Assembly: GCA_945870175.1 (NCBI GenBank)
Contig: CAMBRJ010000068.1
Coordinates: 1 to 9,652, forward strand
DNA length: 9,652 nucleotides
DNA from: Gemmatimonas phototrophica
Lineage (GTDB): Bacteria > Gemmatimonadota > Gemmatimonadetes > Gemmatimonadales > Gemmatimonadaceae
Direction: 5' to 3'
Numbering within the stretch: the first letter of the stretch is position 1; every line of letters starts with the position of its first letter. Made by a program: the position numbers and the translations under genes. The notes below the pieces were generated by a model. It was given only the letters and a program-made list of their open reading frames with translations, was not told the DNA's origin and did not search any database. Below, one piece after another: positions 1 through 7,000 of the stretch.

Positions 1-41
1 TGTCACCAAACGAACGCCCCCAAGCGCTTCCGAACGCCGTG

Positions 42-113
42 CCGCGCCGTTCACGCAGTTCCGCGCCGTTCGCAGTTCCGCGCCGTTCACGCAGTGCCGC
101 GCCGTTCGCAGTG
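42..113. repeat. Tandem repeat array, 36-bp unit made of 19+17 bp halves
   Basis: Four consecutive units alternate in length. A 19-mer (ccgcgccgttcacgcagtt, 42-60) is followed by a 17-mer lacking two bases (61-77), then again a 19-mer (78-96) and a 17-mer (97-113). The first pair ends in T and the second pair ends in G, so the array reads as two copies of a 36-bp dimer that differ only at the ends of the units. There are no spacers and no inverted symmetry, so it is neither a CRISPR array nor a REP-type palindrome. It lies just downstream of the minus-strand binding-protein gene. Its function is unknown. A degenerate relation to the left (cgaacgcc at 11-18 and 31-38, 20 bp apart) suggests that repetitive sequence continues toward the window edge. 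Confidence 0.9.
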
Positions 114-114
114 T

Positions 115-176
115 CGCCCCTAACTTTTAGCGCCCCTCACCTTAGCGCCGTTAACTTTTAGCGCCGTTAATTCTTG
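115..176. repeat. Second tandem repeat array (15-16 bp units) overlapping the stop codon of the binding-protein gene
   Basis: Four units follow the first array directly: 115-130 (cgcccctaacttttag), 131-145 (cgcccctcaccttag), 146-161 (cgccgttaacttttag) and 162-176 (cgccgttaattcttg). They share the GCGCC(G/C)(T/C)T core with the 42-113 array, so both look like diverged parts of one array. Cores begin at 44, 63, 80, 99, 114, 130, 145 and 161, with spacings of 15-19 bp. The last unit contains the TAA stop (167-169, read on the minus strand) and the final codons of the substrate-binding protein. A weak ninth core (tcgctcct, 177-184) lies inside that coding sequence. Confidence 0.85.
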
Positions 177-1807
177 TCGCTCCTCATCTGTACAAGCTCC
201 CATCGTTGTCCATTAAAAATCACCGGCACCTCGAACCCCTGTATCCAGGGTTGGACCGCGTACACTTCGTTGTAGAAAAACAGCGGCACCATGCCAACCT
301 GCGCGTAGCCTACCGAGTCGGCCGCCGCATACAACACCGCGCGCTTGGCGGCGTCGCTCTCGCGTCGTGACGCGTCCACGAGTCGGTCAAACGTGGTATC
401 GCTGAAGAAACTCACGTTGCCGCCGGCGCCGCGGTTCGCGGTGTGCAGCAGTGGATACAGGAAGTTCTCGGCGTCGGGGTAATCGGCGTACCAGTCCTTC
501 ACGACCAGATCGGTCTGACCGGCGCGGGCGGCGGCGCGCATGGAGCTGGCGTCGCGCTGCACGAGCTTGATGCGGATGCCGACCGTGGCGAGGTAGGCCT
601 GGATCGCTTGCGCGAGGCGCGGCATCGGGGCCGTCTGCGAGCTCCAGAGTTCGAGGTCGATGCCCTTGGCATAGCCGGCGTCGGCGAGGAGTGTGCGCGC
701 GGCGAGCGTGTCGTAGGCGTACGGCTGGCGCGTTTTGTCGAAGCCTTCGAGGGTGGGTGGGATCACGCCGGCGGCGATGGTGCCGCGTCCGGCGAGGAGC
801 TGCGCGAGGAGGGTGGGCACGTCGACCGCGTGCGCGATCGCCTGACGCACGCGCACGTCTTTCAGCGGACCGCGCGTGACGTTCACCCCCATGTACCACA
901 GGCGCAGCGCCGGCGCGCTCACCAGCGTCGCCTTCTTGGTGTCGGTCTCTTCCCAGTCGCGCGTCTGGTCTTCCGGTACGTAGAGAATGTCGACCGTGCC
1001 CGCCTCGAACTCTGCGACGGCGGTGGAGGGTTCGGGGATGATGCGGGCGATCAGCGTATCGATGGACGGGGCGCCGCCGAAGTACGTGGCGTTGCGGGCG
1101 AACTTCAGATAATCGTCGTGCTTCCACTCCACGAGCTTCCACGGGCCGGTGCCGATGGGGTGTTCGCTGAAGTCGGGGCCGACGGAGTCGGGGAGAATCG
1201 ACGCCACGGGCATGGCGAGCAGCTTCGGGAAGATCGCGAACGGCTCGTCGAGCGTGATCACGACCGTGGTGTCGTTGGGCGTCTCGATGCCGAGCGCGGT
1301 GCCCGTGCCATCGGATTTGCCATCGGCGAAGGCGCGGGCGCCGGCGATCGGGTAGAGCGGCCACAGTGTCCCACCTTTCGTGGCCGGATCCAGGACCCGT
1401 CGGAACGACTGTGCCACGTGGCGGGCCCGCAGCGGGGTGCCGTCATGGAAGCGGACGTCGGCGCGCAGATGGAAGGTGTAGCGCAGCCCGTCGGGCGAGA
1501 CGTCCCAGCTCTTGGCGATGGACGGCTGCACCTGACCGGCCGGAGTGAACTTGGTGAGCCCGTCGAACAGGTACGCCACGGCCCGTCCGCTCGGCACGTC
1601 GGTGGCTTTGGCGGGATCCAGCGAACGCGGATCGTACCAATCGCGTGAGTCGATGAGCGCATGACGGTCGGGGGTCGCCTCGCCGCTTCGGCAGCTGGCC
1701 AGCATGCCGGCCAGTGTGCCGGCCAGCATGCCGGCCACCGTGGTAGAGCGCGTGGCGCTCCGCGAGAGCCGCGAGCAGAACGAACGTGACGGGCGAATCG
1801 ATGACAT
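167..1807 (-). CDS. Lipoprotein substrate-binding protein of a peptide-type ABC transporter (SBP family 5)
   Basis: This 546-residue protein is the extracytoplasmic solute receptor of an ABC importer for peptides or similar ligands (DppA/OppA/NikA superfamily). The chosen ATG at 1807 gives a lipoprotein signal. An Arg-rich n-region (R5, R8, R13, R16, R20) and a hydrophobic stretch (about residues 24-37) lead into a perfect lipobox L36-A-S-C39. The frame is open further upstream, but an earlier start would leave the signal internal and would run into tamA. Family hallmarks are the segment from W101 to R137 (SPDG, YTFHLR, VRFHDG, then A..V..S..R) and IGTGPW at 218-223. The C-terminal DWYADYPDAENFLYPLL segment matches the usual DppA-like region. 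Length is normal for the family. No permease or ATPase gene is in the window, so it may be an orphan receptor or its partners may lie to the left. No good Shine-Dalgarno sequence precedes the start. The ligand cannot be assigned. Its 3' end lies inside a tandem repeat. Confidence 0.94.
   Translation of the reverse strand: MSSIRPSRSFCSRLSRSATRSTTVAGMLAGTLAGMLASCRSGEATPDRHALIDSRDWYDPRSLDPAKATDVPSGRAVAYLFDGLTKFTPAGQVQPSIAKSWDVSPDGLRYTFHLRADVRFHDGTPLRARHVAQSFRRVLDPATKGGTLWPLYPIAGARAFADGKSDGTGTALGIETPNDTTVVITLDEPFAIFPKLLAMPVASILPDSVGPDFSEHPIGTGPWKLVEWKHDDYLKFARNATYFGGAPSIDTLIARIIPEPSTAVAEFEAGTVDILYVPEDQTRDWEETDTKKATLVSAPALRLWYMGVNVTRGPLKDVRVRQAIAHAVDVPTLLAQLLAGRGTIAAGVIPPTLEGFDKTRQPYAYDTLAARTLLADAGYAKGIDLELWSSQTAPMPRLAQAIQAYLATVGIRIKLVQRDASSMRAAARAGQTDLVVKDWYADYPDAENFLYPLLHTANRGAGGNVSFFSDTTFDRLVDASRRESDAAKRAVLYAAADSVGYAQVGMVPLFFYNEVYAVQPWIQGFEVPVIFNGQRWELVQMRSDKN
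1697..1737 (-). repeat. In-frame 12-bp tandem repeat encoding the signal-peptide core
   Basis: The 12-mer ggccagcatgcc occurs at 1697-1708 and 1721-1732. A copy with two substitutions lies between them (1709-1720), and a partial fourth copy follows (1733-1737). Read on the minus strand it encodes residues 26-37 of the binding protein as GMLA-GTLA-GMLA. This is almost the whole hydrophobic core directly before the lipobox Cys39. Gain or loss of one unit would keep frame and change the core by four residues. Confidence 0.9.
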
Positions 1808-1856
1808 GTGCGGTTGACTGAGGGGCGATCTCACGTGAGCTTCAACGCTATAGAAC
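1808..1856. promoter_or_regulatory. Divergent intergenic region with central palindrome
   Basis: This 49-bp gap separates the divergent starts of the binding-protein gene (minus) and tamA (plus), so it probably holds upstream control sequence for one or both. A perfect 10-bp palindrome, CTCACGTGAG, sits at 1830-1839, close to the midpoint, and is a candidate operator half-way between the two starts. A TTGACT at 1814-1819 resembles a -35 box for the plus strand, but no -10 element stands 16-18 bp downstream. A TATAGA at 1849-1854 is too close to the tamA GTG to serve it. No convincing sigma-70 promoter can be assigned. Neither start has a good Shine-Dalgarno sequence. Confidence 0.45.
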
Positions 1857-4097
1857 GTGCGACCTCTCGTCCATCTCCTCTTCGCGCTCGCAGCACTTTC
1901 GGTCGCGCGTCCGGCCGCCGCCCAGGATCTGTCCTGTGATCGCGGCGACCGCGAGGTCCGTGCGCTCAGATTCGTCGGAAATCGCGAGTATGCCGCGGTC
2001 GCGCTGGCGTCCACCGTGGCCACCACCCCGTCGTCCTTGGCCGGATTGCCGGTGATCGGCGAGCGGCGCTGCCTCGACCCGGTGGAGTTTTCGCGCGACG
2101 TCCAACGTCTCGAGACCCTCTATCGTCGGCGCGGATTTCTCGATGTCACGGTGGACACGACGGTGACCGCCGTGAAACCTGGTGTGATCGAGATCACGTT
2201 CACGATTCGCGAAGGCGAGCCGATGCGTGTTACCGCGCTCGCGCTGCGGGGGCTTGACCTCAACGCTGAGGTGCGCGACGCGGCGCGTGATTTCCCGCTG
2301 GCCGTGGGTGGCGTATTCGATCGCGGCGCGCTGGACGCTGGACGCGACACGCTCGTACGACGGCTGCGCAACAAGGGCTGGCCGCAGGCCGAAGCGCTGG
2401 TGGCCTACACCACGAACACGGTGTTGCGCACCGCCGATGTCGAAGTGTCGGTGGTACCGGGCGTGCGGGCCAAGCTGGGGCGCATCGCGCTCGAAGTGGA
2501 CGCCGGCGATGACAACCGACGCGTGTCCGACGCCACCGTCCGGCGCACGATGGCGCTCACGACCGGCGACTGGTATTCGGCGCGCGCGATCATCGACGCG
2601 CAGCGCAATCTCTATCAGACCGACGCCTTTCAACGGGTCGACTTGCAGCCCGACAGCATCCAGCCGGCTGGCGATTCCATCGTCAACCTCGTGGTGCGCC
2701 TGATGGAAGGTGATCGGTGGGCGGCGCGTGGTGGACTGGGGTGGGCCACGCTCGATTGTTTCCGCATGCAGGGCTCGCTCACCGATCGTGACTTCCTGCC
2801 CGTCGCGCAGCGGCTCGAACTCACCGGCCGCGTCAGCAAGATCGGCATCGGCGATCCGCTCGACGGCGCGCCGAATCTCTGCCAAGGGCAGGCCAAAAGC
2901 GATCCGTACAGCCGCACGCTGAACTACTACACGTCGATGACCGTACGGCAGCCCGTGCGGGCGAATCAGGCGCGCGTGCCGTCGATCACGCTGTTCAGCT
3001 CCACGCTCTCCGAGTACAAGGCGTTCCTGCGTCGCACGCCAATTGGCGGCGTGCTGTCGGTGACCGACCCATTCCCGCTCGTGCGCTTGCCGAGCACGCT
3101 GAGCTATCAAGTGGAGCTGGGTCGTACCGAGGCGGAGCCGGCGTTCTTCTGCGCGGTGTTCAACGCCTGCGACAACGAGTCGCGCACGTTTCTGCAGCGC
3201 AACAATCGGCTGGCGGCGCTCGAATACTCCGTCGTGCGCGCGCGGGTGAACGATCCCCTGCGTCCCACCGGGGGGAGCACGGTCCGGTTGAACGTGCGGC
3301 ACGCCAGCAGGCTGATCGGCTCTGATCGTTCGCAACAGTTCAATCGCGGTACCGGTGATGTGTCGTGGTATCGCGCGCTGGGTGGTGGCGCCACGCTGGT
3401 GACGCATGTGCGCGGTGGTGTGGTGTACGGTGGCGGCACGACGCCGAGAACGGGCGGGTTCATTCCGCCACAAGAGCGGCTGTACGCGGGTGGTCCGACC
3501 ACGGTGCGTGGCTTCCGGCAGAATGAACTTGGGCCGGCGGTGTACATCGTGAGCCGTTACGACACGGTGAGTGCGAACGGACGGACGTTCTATCGGGCGG
3601 ACTCCACGTCGGTGACCGAGCGCGTGGTTCCTACCGGCGGCAACACGCTGCTTGTCGGCAATATCGAAGCACAGTTCCCGAGCCCGCTCGCGCCGAAGCT
3701 GCTGCAGATCGCGCTGTTCGCCGACGCCGGCAAGCTGTGGAATCGCGGCGCGGCTTCACCGGCAGCATCGCAGAGCGACGAAGGGCCGTCGGTGAAGATC
3801 ACGCCCGGCTTGGGCATTCGCATCGCGTCCCCGTTCGGGGCGATTCGGGTGGATCTGGGCTACAACGGCTATCGCCTGCCGGCGGGTGCGGCATACTACA
3901 ATGCGCCACTGCAAGCGGGCGTCGCGCCGCTGTATTGCGTGAGCCCCGGCAACGGGCTCGCGGTGAACGCCTCGGGCACCAGCGGTGCGCCGCCGGCGCA
4001 GGAGGCCGGTGGCTGTCCCAACAGCTTCCGCCCGTCGCGGGGCGCCGGCTTCGTGCGGCGCCTCAATCCGAGCATCTGGATCTGGCAGGCCTTCTGA
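1857..4097 (+). CDS. tamA: TamA-like outer-membrane protein (Omp85/BamA superfamily, three POTRA domains)
   Basis: This 746-residue outer-membrane protein is the probable barrel subunit of the TAM complex, which helps insert outer-membrane proteins and connects with TamB across the periplasm. The start is the GTG at 1857, because an in-frame TAG lies only two codons upstream (1851-1853). A Sec signal peptide follows, with probable cleavage after AAAQ (residue 23). Three POTRA-like domains are visible at about 32-120, 122-202 and 205-284; the first two open with the usual LRFVGN and ALRGLD strands. The rest is a 16-strand-type barrel. It carries the Omp85 lid-loop motif VRGF at 550-553 after GGPTT, and ends in WIWQAF with the terminal Phe of an outer-membrane beta-signal. 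Three rather than five POTRAs, plus direct overlap with tamB, favour TamA over BamA. There are eight cysteines (26, 72, 301, 342, 432, 438, 694, 720), apparently in pairs. The loop before the last strand is long (about residues 680-733). Confidence 0.92.
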   Translation: MRPLVHLLFALAALSVARPAAAQDLSCDRGDREVRALRFVGNREYAAVALASTVATTPSSLAGLPVIGERRCLDPVEFSRDVQRLETLYRRRGFLDVTVDTTVTAVKPGVIEITFTIREGEPMRVTALALRGLDLNAEVRDAARDFPLAVGGVFDRGALDAGRDTLVRRLRNKGWPQAEALVAYTTNTVLRTADVEVSVVPGVRAKLGRIALEVDAGDDNRRVSDATVRRTMALTTGDWYSARAIIDAQRNLYQTDAFQRVDLQPDSIQPAGDSIVNLVVRLMEGDRWAARGGLGWATLDCFRMQGSLTDRDFLPVAQRLELTGRVSKIGIGDPLDGAPNLCQGQAKSDPYSRTLNYYTSMTVRQPVRANQARVPSITLFSSTLSEYKAFLRRTPIGGVLSVTDPFPLVRLPSTLSYQVELGRTEAEPAFFCAVFNACDNESRTFLQRNNRLAALEYSVVRARVNDPLRPTGGSTVRLNVRHASRLIGSDRSQQFNRGTGDVSWYRALGGGATLVTHVRGGVVYGGGTTPRTGGFIPPQERLYAGGPTTVRGFRQNELGPAVYIVSRYDTVSANGRTFYRADSTSVTERVVPTGGNTLLVGNIEAQFPSPLAPKLLQIALFADAGKLWNRGAASPAASQSDEGPSVKITPGLGIRIASPFGAIRVDLGYNGYRLPAGAAYYNAPLQAGVAPLYCVSPGNGLAVNASGTSGAPPAQEAGGCPNSFRPSRGAGFVRRLNPSIWIWQAF

Positions 4098-4099
4098 TG
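4085..4099 (+). promoter_or_regulatory. tamA-tamB translational coupling site (ribosome binding site plus TGATG overlap)
   Basis: The tamA stop TGA (4095-4097) and the tamB start ATG (4097-4099) share one base. A purine-rich GGCAGG (4084-4089), inside the last tamA codons, ends seven bases before the ATG and is a plausible Shine-Dalgarno sequence. The arrangement implies reinitiation or coupled translation, and so balanced production of the two partners. Confidence 0.75.
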
Positions 4100-7000
4100 C
4101 GCGACGACACGACGCCGAACGCCGCGCCGTCCGACGACCCGTTGGACGACGAGTTCGAACGGCCGGTCACCGGCACGCGCGGGCCGCGTCGTCTCCGGCG
4201 GCGGACGGTAGTGCTGGCGACGGCGGCGGTGTTGCTCTCGCTCATGGCGCTGCTCGTGGGCGGTGTGGGTGCGCTCACGCAAACCGATCGGGGGCGCGCC
4301 GTGATCCTGCGCGCCTTAGTCCCGGTAATCGGCCGTGCCATCCCGGGCAAACTTTACGTGGGGAAGGTGAGCGGCACGCTGTTCACCGACATCACGATCG
4401 ACTCGATCGACATCCGCACGCCCGACGGCACGCCGTTCCTGAGTACCGGTCCGATCCGCGCCACCTATGATCCGCGCGACCTGCTCGATCGGCGCATCGT
4501 GATCAAGTCACTCGAGATCATGCGGCCATCGATCACGATGATCGACTACGGCAATGACGAGTGGAACTGGAAGCGGGCACTTCGGAAAACCGGTCGCCTG
4601 TCGGCGAAGTCGGCCAGTCGTTTCGGGGAGTACATCGTCATCGATACCACGACGATCCGCGAACTGACGTTCACGGCGCGCCTGCCATGGGTCTTGTCCG
4701 ATACGCTCAAGGGGGCGAAGCGCGATAGCGCGCTCACCTTCAATCTCACGCGACTCGACGGTGAGGTCCGCCGCGACGGTAATCGGTTCGTGCGCGTGTA
4801 TCGCTTCGTGCGCGGTTCGCTCGCCCTTGGCCCTTCGCGCGTCGCCGATCCGGATTCGGCGGGCATGAGGCTGGCGATGCGGAAGATGGACGTGGTGTGG
4901 ATCTATCCGCCGTTCTGGTTCCGCAACATGAAGGGCAGCGTGCGGAAAGTCGCCGACTCACTCTGGATAGACGGCGTGAGCTTTCAGCTGGCCAATTCCG
5001 GCGCGCACGGCACGGCCAAGGTCGTGTGGGGCAGTGGTCTGCCGGTGCGGTACGACGTGAAGCTCAAAGGCGACAGCGTGGCGATGGCCGACATGTCGTG
5101 GATCAATGCCACGCTGCCCTGGACCGGTGGTGGCAGCACGTTCATCACGATCAAGAACGATCCGAAAAATCTCGCGATCATCGAGTACGGCCTGCGTGAC
5201 ATGGATGCCCGCGCGCTGCGATCGCGGCTCAAGGGCGACATGACGTTCGCTGTGGGCGGTCCGGTGCTCAAGGTGAACAACGTCGATCTCGAATTGCTGC
5301 CGGCCAACACCGAGTTGCTGCGCTGGTTCAACGGCGAGCCATTCCCGTACGATTGGCAGGGCAACGTCACGGGGCGGGTGATGGCCCGCGGCGGGCCGAT
5401 CACCGATTGGCAGCTGGACGACGCGCAGCTCACATTTTCCGACACGCACGTGCCCGGTGCGATCTCGCGCGCCAGGGCGCGTGGCGTGGTGGACATCTAC
5501 ACGCCGGCTGAGGCGATCCTGAAAGGCGTCGATCTCGAGCTCCAGCAGCTCGACATGCGCACGCCGCGCTTCGTGAATCCGCTCTTCCCTGAGCTGAACG
5601 GCTTCGCGCGCGGCACCATGCGCCTCGACTCACTCTGGTACGATGCCTTCTTCTCCAAGGCCGACATCGAGCTGGTGGACGGTCCCGGTCAGCCGTCACG
5701 CTTCACCGGCGACGGGCATTTCACGCTGGTGACCGAAGGCGTGAAATTCGACGTGGACATGCAGGCTGTGCCGCTCTCGTACACCACGCTCTCCCGCTCC
5801 TATCCGTCGTTGCCGCTGCGCGGTTCGGCGGTGGGCCGCATCAAGGCTGCGGGCATGGCCGAGCAGTTCAACGTGCAGACCACACTCGCGGGCGAAGGCG
5901 GCGAGATCTCGTTCATCGGTCGCGCGGACGCGTTCGAGCCGGAGATGGGCGCCACCGGACAATGGCGCGTGCGTGGCGGCAATCTGCAGAATCTGCTCGG
6001 TGACAATCGGTACCCGATCACCTCGCTCTCGATGCTGGGCACGGTCGACCTGAGCGCGTCCACCATCGAGACGTTGCGCGGCTCGTTGCGCGCGACGGTG
6101 GATCAATTCTCACGGGTGGCCGATGCGCGGCTCTTCGGCGGCACCGCGGTGGTGGTCTTCGACTCCGGGCACGTGCGCGTCGATACGCTCACGATCGAAA
6201 GCTCGGCGGTGCGACTCACCGCGCAGGGCGGTCTCGGAATCACGGCGGCGCGGCGCGATTCGCTCTCGATTGCGATGACCGTCGACTCGCTGGGTGGACT
6301 GCGGCCGTGGCTCTCGCCCACCGACTCCACCACGCGCGCGTTCGTCTTGGCCGGCGATACGTTGCGCGGGTCGATCGAACTGTCCGGACAGCTGTCTGGT
6401 TCAATCGACACGCTGGACCCGCGCGGACTCGATCTGCGACTCCGTGGCGATGCCCGCGACGTCCACGTCGCCACTTCGCGCGCGCAGCGGGCATCGGTCG
6501 ATCTCGCGGTGCGTGATCTGTTGCGCGGCGCCAATGGCGCGCTCTCGGCCACGATGGACTCGGCGAGTTTCGCCGGGATCGACATCGCTTCGGCCGCCGG
6601 GCAGTCGACGCTCCGCGGCGGTCTGGCCGAACGATTTGGGGTACAGATGCGCACGTCGTCGGAATCGCGTGTCGCGATGGCCGGTGGCGTGGCGCGCAAC
6701 GGTGACTCCACGGTCGTCAACATCGACACGCTCACCCTGCGCGTGGACAGCGCCTCGGTGCGACCGCGCGGCTTCACGCTGGTGGCGCCGGCCATGCTGC
6801 GCTTCATGCCCGGCGCGAACGGCACCTTGGGCTCACTCGACTCGCTGGTGCTGCAGCACACCGACACCGGTCGCATCGCGATGCGTGGCGGACTGGCGGC
6901 GGGTGGTGTCGTGACCGGTCGCCTCGATGCCGATCGCGTCGCGCTCGCCGACATCGGTCGTCTGCTGCGCACCTCGGGGCTCACGCGCGGAACCGCGTCG

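Noticed and set aside
42..176. A CRISPR array
   Set aside because: The units are only 15-19 bp and contiguous, there are no unique spacers, and no cas gene is present.
443..1648. A 401-codon open frame on the plus strand, opposite the binding-protein gene
   Set aside because: Its translation is rich in Arg, Gly, Val and Glu and shows no recognisable domain. It lies wholly opposite a gene with clear family motifs, as expected for mirror frames in high-GC DNA.
1849..1854. TATAGA as a -10 box for tamA
   Set aside because: It ends two bases before the GTG start, so transcription would begin inside the gene. No matching -35 stands at the right distance, and TTGACT at 1814 is 29 bp away.
1808..2026. 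A 73-codon upstream extension of the binding-protein frame on the minus strand
   Set aside because: It overlaps tamA coding sequence and would bury the lipoprotein signal peptide. ATG at 1807 places the lipobox Cys at residue 39.
1848..3473. A 541-codon open frame on the minus strand, opposite tamA
   Set aside because: The product is His/Arg-rich with no recognisable domain, and the opposite strand carries signal peptide, POTRA and barrel motifs. It is a codon-bias shadow.
3737..4096. A 120-codon upstream extension of the tamB frame
   Set aside because: It overlaps the end of tamA, would put the membrane anchor deep inside the protein, and lacks TamB-like sequence. ATG 4097 gives the normal topology and a ribosome binding site.
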